A stretch of DNA of 64,000 nt from Legionella saoudiensis (GTDB lineage Bacteria; Pseudomonadota; Gammaproteobacteria; Legionellales; Legionellaceae). The position numbers were made by a program, and so were the translations under genes. This document shows positions 25,985-34,955 of the stretch, piece by piece. The notes under the pieces are model-generated. The model worked only from the letters and a program-made list of their open reading frames with translations. It had not been told where the DNA came from and searched no databases. Position 1 is the first letter of the stretch. Each line of letters opens with the position of its first letter. Where the stretch lies: positions 868,001-932,000 of the forward strand of contig NZ_LN901324.1 in assembly GCF_001465875.1 (NCBI RefSeq). Reading direction: 5' to 3'.

Positions 25985-26518
25985 ATGAATTCCATCAGAA
26001 AAATAATTAGTAGTTTTATATTTATGGGCAGATGGATTCAATTACCCTTATATTTAGGGCTTATTTGTATTCTAGCTGCTTATGTTTATCGTTTTTTATG
26101 CGAACTGACTGAATTAATCATCCACATTAATAAAGCCGATGATACCCTCATCATGTTGGGCGTATTGGACTTAATTGACGTGGTGATGATTGCTAACTTA
26201 CTCATTATGGTTATTTTAGGTGGCTATGAAACATTCATCTCTCCCTTAAGACTAGACTCTCATCCGGACCAGCCTGAATGGCTAGGGCATTTAGATGCAG
26301 GAGGAATGAAGGTTAAATTAGCACTTGCATTGATAGGGATTTCCTCTATTCATCTATTACGAACCTTTATTGATCCTACGAAATTAGATAATTATGGCAT
26401 TATGTGGCAAGTAGTTATCCACTTAACACTTATTGTTTCTGCACTTGCCATCGCATTTACGAATAAAATACTTAGCCAAACGGCTGTTCCCCATGCGGTT
26501 GGTGATGAGCTACATTAA
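25985..26518 (+). CDS. YqhA/UPF0114-family inner-membrane protein
   Basis: About 177 residues from ATG 25985, which has AGAGGT at proper distance (an ATG at 25979 lies too close to it). Three to four membrane helices (about 15-40, 55-80, 110-128, 140-160) and the family signatures DLIDVVMIANLLIMVILGGYETFIS, DHPDQPEWLGHLD-like and KVKLALALIGISSIHLL identify UPF0114 (TIGR00645). Function in the cell is unknown. Stand-alone gene. Confidence 0.85.
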   Translation: MNSIRKIISSFIFMGRWIQLPLYLGLICILAAYVYRFLCELTELIIHINKADDTLIMLGVLDLIDVVMIANLLIMVILGGYETFISPLRLDSHPDQPEWLGHLDAGGMKVKLALALIGISSIHLLRTFIDPTKLDNYGIMWQVVIHLTLIVSALAIAFTNKILSQTAVPHAVGDELH

Positions 26519-26594
26519 GATATTGAATAAAAAAGATTGTTGACTATAGACTCAGTTACTGTACATTTAAGACTAGCAATTTAATGGCTAAACC

Positions 26595-26638
26595 TAGAGT
26601 ATGTGGGCTCACCGAATACCTAAAACCAACATACTCTA
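26595..26638. repeat. Inverted repeat downstream of the YqhA-like gene
   Basis: TAGAGTATGT (26595-26604) and ACATACTCTA (26629-26638) are perfect 10-bp inverted arms around 24 bases. It may terminate the YqhA-like transcript or lie in the promoter of the next gene. Confidence 0.45.
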
Positions 26639-26695
26639 ACCACGATATTGCTTTATCCAGAAAATGATTTTTTTAACAATACAGGAGTAATATAT

Positions 26696-27085
26696 ATGTT
26701 TAAAGCAAAATTAGCTGCGTTTACCAGCGCCTTAATTCTTGCTGGAACTACTTTTGCTGGTTCAGAAGTATGTCCTGATCTCAGTGCGATTCAAGCCGAA
26801 GGTTTTTCAATGTCAATGCAAGTTTATGGTGTTTATGCTGCTTACCAAATCAGCGATTTTGGCACTGATGAAAATTGGGGTTTCGTAATGGCGCCTGTTG
26901 CAGCTGATTCTGAGGAAGAAGCCGTAGAAAATGCAAACGACATCTTAAACAGTATGACTGCCCCTGGCGTTCTAATCGATAATGGTATTTGTAATTATGA
27001 TACGGGAGTACCGGATGTATATGCGGTAGCAATTCAAGATGAATTCCCAACTCCATTAAAATTAAGACAGCATATTCCTCACTAA
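26696..27085 (+). CDS. Small exported protein, DUF4949-like
   Basis: 129 residues from ATG 26696, which has CAGGAG upstream; an earlier in-frame start at 26648 lacks one and would bury the signal peptide. Signal peptide about 1-21 (ending GTTFA). The mature part has two cysteines (SEVCPD, GICNYD) and the pattern WGFVMAPVAADSEEEAVENANDILN, which I associate with the DUF4949 family found mainly in Legionella; that match is from memory. Function unknown. Confidence 0.65.
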   Translation: MFKAKLAAFTSALILAGTTFAGSEVCPDLSAIQAEGFSMSMQVYGVYAAYQISDFGTDENWGFVMAPVAADSEEEAVENANDILNSMTAPGVLIDNGICNYDTGVPDVYAVAIQDEFPTPLKLRQHIPH

Positions 27086-27117
27086 TATAGTCTTATAAGA
27101 ATGCAATGGCGACGTAG

Positions 27118-27180
27118 GCTGGGTTCTATAGCCCAGCAAACATATCGTACTACTCCCAATGCTGGGCTTAACCAGCCCAG
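27118..27180. terminator. Two tandem hairpins after the DUF4949-like gene
   Basis: GCTGGG/CCCAGC (27118-27123 and 27132-27137) and CTGGGC/GCCCAG (27162-27167 and 27175-27180) form two successive stem-loops sharing the word GCTGGG, which also appears in the hairpin at 21469. Likely terminators or copies of a small repeat. Confidence 0.5.
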
Positions 27181-27354
27181 TCTATGTCTTAGCGCCAACT
27201 TGTGCAAATAATTTGATTGCTTTTTGGCATTCAAATAACGATTGAATTACATTGTTTTCGAGACAATGCTCAAAAAGCGATACCCTGCCCCAAAATGAAA
27301 ATACCGCTCAAAATTGCGACTCATTTCGAGCTGATTTAAATAGGAAGACTCTAC

Positions 27355-27594
27355 ATGATTGAAATTGATTACACTTTACTTAGCGAAGAGGCTTTAGATA
27401 ATTTAATTATTGAGGTAATTACTCGCCAGGGCACCGATTATGGGGCGTATGAACTGGCGATTCAGACTAAGAAAAAACAACTGCTCCATAACCTCCAATC
27501 TGGTAAGGCCATTATTGTATTTTCCTCCCAGGAGAATGCGTGCGACATTATTTCCCAGGAAGATTTTCGAAACTTTATGAAAGTGTATGATTGA
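27355..27594 (+). CDS. yheU: YheU-family (UPF0270) small protein
   Basis: 79 residues. The pattern of YheU is conserved: a start of the type I-x-x-x-LSEEALDNLI, the core EVITRQGTDYGAYE and the later LQSGKAIIVFS. Family members are around 70-75 residues, so this one is complete. Function unknown. A good ribosome site (AGGAAG) precedes the ATG. The 280 bp after it hold two small hairpins, including TTCGAC/GTCGAA at 27645-27661, and no gene. Confidence 0.85.
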   Translation: MIEIDYTLLSEEALDNLIIEVITRQGTDYGAYELAIQTKKKQLLHNLQSGKAIIVFSSQENACDIISQEDFRNFMKVYD

Positions 27595-27876
27595 ATTGGT
27601 GTTTGTGCACAGCGACAATATACCTTGAAACTAATAGGTTCAAGTTCGACATCCTGTCGAAATGACGGGCGCCATGAACTTTCTATAGAAGCTTAAAGAG
27701 AACCCCTTTACAGGCAATAAGGTTAACACTTTATTTATTCATGTTTTCCTTAATAGAAAGAACTCAATAAATAATCCAATAATCATTTAATTAACAATCG
27801 GTGCAACCTATAGCTTTTAGATTTTACCAAATAAGCTGTTTAATCTTCCAATTTTAATCAAAACTAAGGATCAACA

Positions 27877-28464
27877 GTGAATTCAAGTATCTCAAAAATC
27901 ACCTATCTCTCCTGGTCAGCACTTTTTGGCGGCGCAGTGGCCGGTGTAGGATTAAATTTTTTATTCAATTTATTAGCCCTGACATTGGGACTGGCCTGTT
28001 TTACGGTAACGGCATCGGGAGAAACTCTATTCTCTTTTTGGGGTTTATTTGGTTTTATACTTTTATCACTCTGTGCGATGTTTGGAACGGGATGGATTGC
28101 AGGGGCATTATCTCCTAAAATATTTAAGAATAATTGTTGGGGATTAGTATTGGGATTTCTTTCTTGGTGTATTTTATTAATTTTCACTGTTATTTTAATC
28201 ACCAATATGATCCAATATACTTCATTTCATACCAATTTCACCTCCAACTTAGTAGAGGTTAAAATAAAAAGTAATGCTCCTATGTTAACAGGAACCGTAG
28301 CTCACAATATAAACAAGTCGCCTCTAAGTTTTAATATCGAAACAAATAAAAAAATTATTACCCTTAATGCATTCTTGACGTTTCTTTTATTTTTACTAGG
28401 TGCAATATCAAGCTCTATTGGGGGTTATATAGGATATAAGCTCTTTCCTGATTTGAGGGAATAA
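27877..28464 (+). CDS. Hypothetical multi-pass membrane protein, 195 aa
   Basis: Starts at GTG 27877, which has AAGGA about eight bases upstream; no ATG fits. Four membrane helices are predicted: about 13-37, 47-72, 85-107 and 163-188, with an extracytoplasmic loop of about 50 residues between the third and fourth. The first half (WSALFGGAVAGVGLNFLFNLLALTLGL) resembles generic small membrane proteins with Gly-rich helices. No specific family recognised. Confidence 0.65.
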   Translation: MNSSISKITYLSWSALFGGAVAGVGLNFLFNLLALTLGLACFTVTASGETLFSFWGLFGFILLSLCAMFGTGWIAGALSPKIFKNNCWGLVLGFLSWCILLIFTVILITNMIQYTSFHTNFTSNLVEVKIKSNAPMLTGTVAHNINKSPLSFNIETNKKIITLNAFLTFLLFLLGAISSSIGGYIGYKLFPDLRE

Positions 28465-28577
28465 TAACTAGCTTAAATTCCCTACATGTTCTTTTTTTAT
28501 GAGAATAGCTCTTTATTATTAAGAGAACAAATCTTTTACACTAGAACTGATCGTGTGCATTAGTAATTGTTATTTTT

Positions 28578-28844
28578 TTAGTCATACGTAATCGCTGTTT
28601 TCACTTGCCTCAATACGCACCAAACAGCATACGGGATGGGCGAATCTCCACTGAGCCAGCGTCTAACCGTTTGATCACTGGTATTAATTCTGCGAGAAAA
28701 CTCAACGCCTGATAAGCCTATAAAAAAATAAATCTGTTCTATAATTAGCTTGGATGTTTTTAATGCAACTTTAACCGCGAGGTATAAAATGGATTTAAGT
28801 AAACGTATCGAACCCAAAACCTGGGCTTTTGTAGAAAAAATCAA
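28578..28844 (-). CDS. Short helix-turn-helix protein overlapping the hydrolase start (start uncertain)
   Basis: The last 50 residues (SGVEFSRRINTSDQTVRRWLSGDSPIPY) form a clear DNA-binding helix-turn-helix of the kind found in short XRE-like regulators. The only ATG in frame, at 28844, lies 56 bases inside the divergent alpha/beta hydrolase gene and the sequence after it looks non-coding, so either a rare start codon near 28750 is used or the 5' end has been lost. If expressed, it could control the hydrolase from the shared promoter region. A decayed remnant is equally possible. Confidence 0.4.
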   Translation of the reverse strand: MIFSTKAQVLGSIRLLKSILYLAVKVALKTSKLIIEQIYFFIGLSGVEFSRRINTSDQTVRRWLSGDSPIPYAVWCVLRQVKTAITYD

Positions 28845-29754
28845 ACAAGCTGGTGGGAAACCACTTTATGATCTTCCTGTCGAGGAAGGTAGAGCGATAT
28901 TTGATAAATTGCAGGAATTATCTACTGATAAGCCCGCGGTTGATATTGATGATCACGTAATTAAGCACGGAGCTAAAGGTGATCTTAACATTCGTATTGT
29001 CCGCCCTAAAGGTGCTAAAGAAGCTTTACCAGTGATCATGTTTTATCATGGCGCGGGTTGGGTTTTTGGTGACTATCAAACACACGGTCGGCTTGTACGC
29101 GAATTATCTGTAGGCTCCCATGCTGCTGTTGTATTTGTACAATACAGCTTAGCTCCTGAAGCCCAATACCCTACGCAAATTGAGCAAGGCTATACCGCAA
29201 TGAAGTATGTTGCTGAACATGGTAAGGAACTAAATCTGGATACCTCACGCTTGACCGTTGCCGGTGATAGTGTTGGTGGAAATATGGCAATTGCAATGAC
29301 TCTGCTGGCGAAAGAACGAGGTGGCCCAAGAATTGACTATCAAGTGCTTATATATCCTGTAACTGATGCCAATTTTGAAAATGGTTCGTATACTGAGTTT
29401 GCTGAAGGTCCATGGCTTACCAAAAAAGCAATGCAATGGTTCTGGGATAATTATTTACCTGATAAAGAGCGCAGAAAAGAAATCACTGCTTCTCCTTTGC
29501 AAGCAACTGTTGAACAATTAAAAGACCTGCCTCCTGCCTTGGTTATCAATGGCGAGTGTGATGTCTTACGTGATGAGGGTGAGGCCTATGAGCATAAGCT
29601 CAATGCGGCTGGAGTTCCTGTAACTGGAATTCGTCATCATGGTACGATTCATGACTTTTTGATGCTCAACGATTTAGCAGATACCCCTGCTTGCCGTAAT
29701 GCAATCGAAACCATTAATGCCCATTTGCGCTCTGTGTTTGCGAAAAAGCATTAA
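28789..29754 (+). CDS. Alpha/beta hydrolase of the hormone-sensitive lipase family
   Basis: About 321 residues from ATG 28789, preceded by GCGAGG. The oxyanion motif HGAGW (FYHGAGWVFGD) replaces the common HGGGW; the nucleophile elbow is GDSVGG, and the Asp (GECDVLRDEG) and His (GTIHDFLML) of the triad are present. Enzymes of this family hydrolyse short-chain esters or lipids; the substrate is unknown. No signal peptide, so cytoplasmic. Divergent from a short HTH gene and convergent with an adenylate cyclase across a repeat array. Confidence 0.87.
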   Translation: MDLSKRIEPKTWAFVEKIKQAGGKPLYDLPVEEGRAIFDKLQELSTDKPAVDIDDHVIKHGAKGDLNIRIVRPKGAKEALPVIMFYHGAGWVFGDYQTHGRLVRELSVGSHAAVVFVQYSLAPEAQYPTQIEQGYTAMKYVAEHGKELNLDTSRLTVAGDSVGGNMAIAMTLLAKERGGPRIDYQVLIYPVTDANFENGSYTEFAEGPWLTKKAMQWFWDNYLPDKERRKEITASPLQATVEQLKDLPPALVINGECDVLRDEGEAYEHKLNAAGVPVTGIRHHGTIHDFLMLNDLADTPACRNAIETINAHLRSVFAKKH

Positions 29755-29763
29755 GGATATAGA

Positions 29764-30416
29764 CGTCATCTCGAGTGTAGCGAAAGATCTCCTGCCGGCA
29801 GCATTGTGCCACACACAGAAGAACCTTCGTCGTAAACTCCTCAGGATGACGTTTTTTTGTTTGCGCTTTAGATTAACCGTCATCTCGAGTGCAGCGAGAG
29901 ATCTCCTGCCGGCAGCATTGTGCCACACTCAGAAGATCCTTCGTCGTAAGCTCCTCAGGATGACGTGTTTTGTGCGCTTTAGATTAACCGTCATCTCGAG
30001 TGCAAGCGAGAGATCTCCTGCCGGCAGCATTGTGCCACACTCAGAAGATCCTTCGTCGTAAACTCCTCAGGATGACGTGTTTTTGTTTGCGCTTTAGATT
30101 AACCGTCATCTCGAGTGCAGCCAGAGATCTCCTGCCGGCAGCATTGTGCCACACTCAGAAGATCCTTCGTCGTAAGCTCCTCAGGATGACGTGTTTTGTG
30201 CGCTTTAGATTAACCGTCATCTCGAGTGCAGCAAGAGATTTCCTGCCGGCAGCATTGCGCCACACCCAGAAGACCCTTCGTCGTCAACTCCTCAGGATGA
30301 CGTTTTTTTTGTTTGCGCTTTAGATTAACCGTCATCTCGAGTGTAGCGAGAGATCTCCTGCCGACAGCATTGTGCCACAGTCAGAGATCCTTCGTCGTCA
30401 ACTCCTCAGGATGACG
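29764..30416. repeat. Array of six 87-89-bp palindromic repeat units
   Basis: Units at 29764-29851, 29878-29965, 29989-30077, 30104-30191, 30215-30302 and 30330-30416. Each begins CGTCATCTCGAG and ends CTCAGGATGACG, which are imperfect inverted ends, and each contains CTCCTGCCGGCAGCATTG and CTTCGTCGT. The spacers alternate 26, 23, 26, 23, 27 bp, and units 1/3 versus 2/4 share minor variants (GTAAACTCC against GTAAGCTCC), so the array grew partly by duplication of a two-unit block. It fills the space between convergent hydrolase and cyclase genes. An open frame across it is a by-product of repetition. Confidence 0.88.
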
Positions 30417-31620
30417 TGTTTTTTTTCTTGACCTTAGCCACATCATAAATCGTAATTGGCTCTTGAATCCCTTTAACTTTAACGCGTAAATGTCCATTTG
30501 TTTCAATATTTTTTCCCACTTCAGAATACGTCGCCTCAGAAATTAAAATTTGCCCACCCAAGCTTAATCCCTGGATACGGGAAGATAAATTAACTGAAGA
30601 ACCTATTGCGCTGTATTGCATGCGTTTCTTAGATCCAATATTACCCACAATGGCATTTCCAGTATTAATCCCTATCCCCATATCTAATAGCGGTAAGTGT
30701 TTTTTCGCATTTTCTCGATTAAATTTTTTAAGCTCCTTCTGCATATCTAAAGCACAATTTATAGCACGCAATGAATCATTTTCTGTCGCATAAGGCGCAC
30801 CAAACAATACCATAATCGCATCACCAATAAAGGCATCAACAGTACCTTTATGCCGCTCAATAACTCGCACCATTCGAGTAAAATACGCATTCAAAAGTGC
30901 AACGAGTTGAGCTGCCGGAACTTGTTCTGATAAGGAGGTGAAATTTCTTAGATCGCTAAATAAAATAGAAACTTTAGTTTCATTACCACCTAATTTATGT
31001 CGCATGGGAGAGGCCAAAATGGTATTTACTACCTCATCCGACATATAGAAGCTAAAGGTTTTGCGAATTAAATCATTACGCATCTCTAATTGTTTTCTAA
31101 TTTTATGCAATACTTGATTTGAATAACGCAAGGAAAGCTCATCCTTAGCGATATTAGCCAAGTTCAGCAACAACTCCAGCTGATCTGGCTTAAGCTCTTT
31201 AGGAGTGGTATCAGCCAAACAAAAAGTCCCTACATTATAACCATCAGGAGAAGTAAGAGGTACACCTGCATAAAACCGGATAAATGGGGAATTCCGCACG
31301 AAAGGATTATTTACAAAGCGATGATCCAAAGTTAAGTCTTGGATAATTAAGGGTTCATTCTTTTTAATAGTCTCATTACAAAAGGCAACTTCTCGCGGAG
31401 TTTCTTTCTCTTTTAAACCATGCAATGATTTAAACCACTGCCTTTTTTCATCTAAAAAAGCAATATAACAAATTGGCGCCTTCAATAAATTAACAGCCAA
31501 ACGCACTAAACGGTCATAGCTCTCTTCATTATGGGTATCCATGATATGCAAAGCATTTAAGGCGTTGACTCTTTGTTGCTCCAATTGGTCTTTGCTCAAT
31601 AATTTTTTTGCCATAGCCAT
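30406..31620 (-). CDS. GAF-domain class III adenylate/guanylate cyclase
   Basis: 404 residues. An N-terminal GAF domain (about 25-165, motifs RQWFKSLHG and FYAGVPL) is followed by a helical linker and a class III cyclase domain. The two metal-binding aspartates are present, D223 (ILFSDLRNFT) and D267 (FIGDAIMVLFG), with the transition-state Asn and Arg in SSVNLSSR. The base-selecting position (MQYSAIG) has Ser where Thr or Asp is usual, so ATP is likely but GTP not excluded. The last residues and the TGA stop lie inside repeat unit 6. Product presumably cAMP; no receptor gene nearby. Confidence 0.88.
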   Translation of the reverse strand: MAMAKKLLSKDQLEQQRVNALNALHIMDTHNEESYDRLVRLAVNLLKAPICYIAFLDEKRQWFKSLHGLKEKETPREVAFCNETIKKNEPLIIQDLTLDHRFVNNPFVRNSPFIRFYAGVPLTSPDGYNVGTFCLADTTPKELKPDQLELLLNLANIAKDELSLRYSNQVLHKIRKQLEMRNDLIRKTFSFYMSDEVVNTILASPMRHKLGGNETKVSILFSDLRNFTSLSEQVPAAQLVALLNAYFTRMVRVIERHKGTVDAFIGDAIMVLFGAPYATENDSLRAINCALDMQKELKKFNRENAKKHLPLLDMGIGINTGNAIVGNIGSKKRMQYSAIGSSVNLSSRIQGLSLGGQILISEATYSEVGKNIETNGHLRVKVKGIQEPITIYDVAKVKKKNTSS

Positions 31621-31724
31621 TGTTAATCACCCCGACTCATACGTACATCATGCCTCTAAATCAAGTATAGACTATCGCAAATTTCAACTATACTTACTGT
31701 ACATTTCGTAATAGAGTGAGAAGA

Positions 31725-32033
31725 ATGCTTGGCTGGCATATGCAACGACATAAGGAAAGCATCTCATTTAAGCTTAATGATGCTCTAAAAATTGTTTTAC
31801 AAGACAACAAACCACCTTTTGCCTCTCATTTAAGCCTTATGCAAAATAATAGCCGAATAATTGATATTTCCATTTCAACAGATAATTATAACGCATTAAA
31901 AAATGAGTTGCGCAAACCTGAATGTACTGCTGACTCATTATTAGTCTTATTACATCATTTAAACTTAACAAAATTTGCTTCTGAGGTACAAAATGAACTT
32001 CAGCATACCCCTCAAGGCCCTACCTGCACATGA
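31725..32033 (+). CDS. Hypothetical protein, about 102 aa
   Basis: Not recognised. Small soluble protein with no signal peptide; starts at ATG 31725 after GAGAAG (an upstream in-frame GTG at 31716 is possible). The gene is divergent from the cyclase and followed by the aminopeptidase gene 110 bp on, but a functional link is not evident. Confidence 0.5.
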   Translation: MLGWHMQRHKESISFKLNDALKIVLQDNKPPFASHLSLMQNNSRIIDISISTDNYNALKNELRKPECTADSLLVLLHHLNLTKFASEVQNELQHTPQGPTCT

Positions 32034-32144
32034 AACTCTAATCTAAATAAACTCCAGCCATCTCCGCAATTTAAACAGTTGCAATAAATAGATTGATCTT
32101 ATATTGTGTCACCGGGATTAAAATGTAACTAAAAAGGAGTTGTT

Positions 32145-34913
32145 ATGCCCAAGCTGAGTGACTATAAGGTTTTGGATTTTCTTACCCCCAGCGTTACCCT
32201 CACATTCGATTTGACCAAAGAGCCTATACAGACGAAAGCGCTACTTATGGTTGAACGAAATCCGAATACCTCATCAGAGGTCACCGATCTGCATTTAGAT
32301 TGTGAAAATATAAAATTAATCAGCCTTGCATTAAGTGGAAAGCAACTTCAGCCTGGTGATTACGAGCTAAAAGACAATGTATTAATTATTAAAAACGTCC
32401 CTCAAGAAGGCCCTTTTTATATTGAAGCCATTTCTATGTTAGGCCAAAATACAGATTTGTTTGGCTTATATAAAACAGAAGGTACTATCTTAGTTAAAGC
32501 AGAAACTGAAGGTTTACGTCGTGTATTTCCCTGCATCGACAGACCTGACAATTTAGTAGAGTATGTTACCTCCATTATCGCAGACAAAAACCAATACCCT
32601 ACCCTGCTTTCTAATGGCGTTCTTACAGAACAAGAAAGCGATGATAATCAAACCCATTTCGTTACATGGAAAGACCCTATTGCCAAACCTAGTTATCTTT
32701 TTGCTATGGTTGCAGGTGATTTAACGCGCTCTGCTACAACATATACAACGAAAAAAGGTCGAGAAATACCTATTGAATTTTATCTCCCCAAAAGCGAGAT
32801 TGAAAAATGTGATTTTGCTAAAAACGTACTGAAAGGTGCAATGAAATATGATGAAGAGCGGTTTAATTTAGAGTACCTCCCTGGATTATTGAAAATTGCC
32901 GGGGTGAATAAGTATGCCTCTGGAGCATCGGAGCCAACAGGCTTAATCTTATTTAATACGGCAAATTTATTAGCGACTCAAGCAAGTCGAACTGATACTG
33001 ATTTCATCCGCGTTCTTGATGTAGTAGCCCATGAATATTTTCATACCTGGACTGGTAATTTAGTAACTATTCGTGATTGGTTTAACCTGGCATATAAAGA
33101 AGGATTAACCACACTAAGAGCATCGTTATTCCTAGAGCATTGTTTAGGAGTGGATTTAGATCGCATGTTTGATGGCAGAAGTCTTGATGAACGTGCACCA
33201 AGACCGGAATCTTACACCGAAGTGCGAAGCTTATACACCACCGCAGCCTATGAAAAAGGGGCTGAAATTTTCCGTATGATGATGAATGCTATGGGTGAAA
33301 AGACATTTAATAAGTGCTTATCTGTCTTTTTACATGAAAACAAAGGCAAAGCCATTACATTAGAAAACATCATTGATTCATTAAGTAGCCAATCGGGTGT
33401 TGAACTTCGCCCCTTCTTAAACTGGTTCTCTGCTTCTGGGACACCTAAAGTGATAGTAACTGATGAATACAACCCAGAAACCCAAACTTATAAAATAAAA
33501 TGCGTCATTCATGATGGCAAAGGCCGTCCAATTCCAGTGAATCTCATGTTATTCAGCAATAATGGTACTCCGCTTTCTCAAGAAGAAGTACTTATGCTGG
33601 ACAAACCTGAAATGGAATTCGAATACACAAATATTAATGAACGGCCAACCCCCTCATTACTGCGTGGGTTTTCAGCACCAATACATTTAGAATATGAATA
33701 CAGTAATGCGCAATTACTTTTGTTAATGCACTACGATGGGGATATTTATAATAAATGTAAAGCAGCCAAATTGCTAATTACCAATATGGTTCGTGATTAT
33801 TGTGCAGGTAAGGAGCTTGAATTTAGCTCTGACTTTATTGTCGCATACATGAACTTATTACTTAATAACCAGCAAAAAGCCTGGGTGTTAGCTGAGTTGT
33901 TAGCCCTTCCCTCAGAAGAGGCATTGGTTGCCAGCCTACCAAATGCTGATTTTGAAAAAATTGCTGAAGCGCGTCAACTAATTCAAAAAGAATTGGGAAT
34001 AACTTTAAAATCAGATTTGCTAGGAATGCTTAATGAGCTCACTACCCCTGTTAAAGCAGATGACAATGCGGTTTTTGATATCCATGCCGCGGGTAATCGC
34101 CGCCTTAAAGCAGTGTGTTACTCCTATTTGCTTGCAGCAGATCCCAAAGAAACACAAAAAGCATTAGTTAAGCAATTTAAGAGCGCTTTAGGTGAAAATA
34201 TGACTGATACTGTTTCCGCATTAAGTATGTTAGTTAACAGCAACTACAGTCAACTGAATGAATTATTAGAAGATTTTTACGCCTATTGGAAGCATGATAT
34301 TGATGCCATTAACTATTGGTTTAATTTGCAAGCAGCGGCTCATTCTGTAACTGTGGTAAATCGAGTAGCTGAACTCTTAAAGCATGAAGCTTTTGATATC
34401 ACCAATCCTAATAAAGTAAATGCGTTATTAGGTGTATTTATCAAAAATCCTTATGGCTTCCATGATGCATCTGGAGCAGGTTATGAATTAGTTGCCTCCA
34501 CTATTTTAAAATTAGAGCAATTTAATCCAAGCTTAGCTGCAAACCTCACTGAAAAATTTAATAGCTGGATGAAGGTAGAGCCCAAACGTCAGAAATTAAT
34601 GTTGGATTGCTTGTCTCATATTTATGAAAAGGCATCTACGGATGATGTGAGAAACATAGCAAAAAAGGAATTAGAGAAGGCTAACGTTACATTACCTTCT
34701 CCAAAACCTCGCCTTATTCTCGATCCGCAACGAATTATTTGGGACTTTTTTGCAGATAAAACATCAGCTCAGACTAAAGGGGTAAGCTCTAGGGATAAAC
34801 CTAGTCCATCAGAAGAAAAAGGGGTAAGCCCAGGGGATGAGCCTAGTCCATCAGAAGAAGATGATGTATCAGGGTTATTCGATGATATATTGAATAGCAG
34901 AAATGCTTTATAA
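32145..34913 (+). CDS. Aminopeptidase N (M1 family) paralogue with an altered GAMEN motif
   Basis: 922 residues, close to the PepN family length plus a tail. The zinc site is complete: H296-E-x-x-H300 and E319 (HEYFHTWTGN ... YKEGLT), and the catalytic tyrosine region (AAYEKGAEIFRM) is kept. The substrate-binding GAMEN motif reads GASEP (260-264): the Glu that grips the peptide N-terminus is retained but Met and Asn are replaced. The last 40 residues are a duplicated Ser/Pro/Glu-rich tail (DKPSPSEE, DEPSPSEE) not expected in PepN. It should be a cytoplasmic exopeptidase, perhaps with shifted specificity. AAGGAG precedes the ATG. Confidence 0.87.
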   Translation: MPKLSDYKVLDFLTPSVTLTFDLTKEPIQTKALLMVERNPNTSSEVTDLHLDCENIKLISLALSGKQLQPGDYELKDNVLIIKNVPQEGPFYIEAISMLGQNTDLFGLYKTEGTILVKAETEGLRRVFPCIDRPDNLVEYVTSIIADKNQYPTLLSNGVLTEQESDDNQTHFVTWKDPIAKPSYLFAMVAGDLTRSATTYTTKKGREIPIEFYLPKSEIEKCDFAKNVLKGAMKYDEERFNLEYLPGLLKIAGVNKYASGASEPTGLILFNTANLLATQASRTDTDFIRVLDVVAHEYFHTWTGNLVTIRDWFNLAYKEGLTTLRASLFLEHCLGVDLDRMFDGRSLDERAPRPESYTEVRSLYTTAAYEKGAEIFRMMMNAMGEKTFNKCLSVFLHENKGKAITLENIIDSLSSQSGVELRPFLNWFSASGTPKVIVTDEYNPETQTYKIKCVIHDGKGRPIPVNLMLFSNNGTPLSQEEVLMLDKPEMEFEYTNINERPTPSLLRGFSAPIHLEYEYSNAQLLLLMHYDGDIYNKCKAAKLLITNMVRDYCAGKELEFSSDFIVAYMNLLLNNQQKAWVLAELLALPSEEALVASLPNADFEKIAEARQLIQKELGITLKSDLLGMLNELTTPVKADDNAVFDIHAAGNRRLKAVCYSYLLAADPKETQKALVKQFKSALGENMTDTVSALSMLVNSNYSQLNELLEDFYAYWKHDIDAINYWFNLQAAAHSVTVVNRVAELLKHEAFDITNPNKVNALLGVFIKNPYGFHDASGAGYELVASTILKLEQFNPSLAANLTEKFNSWMKVEPKRQKLMLDCLSHIYEKASTDDVRNIAKKELEKANVTLPSPKPRLILDPQRIIWDFFADKTSAQTKGVSSRDKPSPSEEKGVSPGDEPSPSEEDDVSGLFDDILNSRNAL

Positions 34914-34920
34914 ATATAAT

Positions 34921-34939
34921 GTTGGGCCATAGGCCCAAC
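34921..34939. terminator. Bidirectional hairpin between aminopeptidase and hpt genes
   Basis: GTTGGGCC (34921-34928) and GGCCCAAC (34932-34939) form a perfect stem with a three-base loop between convergent genes. Confidence 0.75.
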
Positions 34940-34955
34940 CTCAAATTAAATAAAC

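Noticed and set aside
29699-30323. Open frames of 107-120 residues repeating DLLPAALCHTQK
   Set aside because: They are translations of the palindromic repeat array; the same words recur because the DNA repeats, and there is no ribosome site or conserved protein signal.
29764-30416. CRISPR array
   Set aside because: Units are 87-89 bp and the 23-27-bp spacers are almost identical to each other; no cas genes are present.
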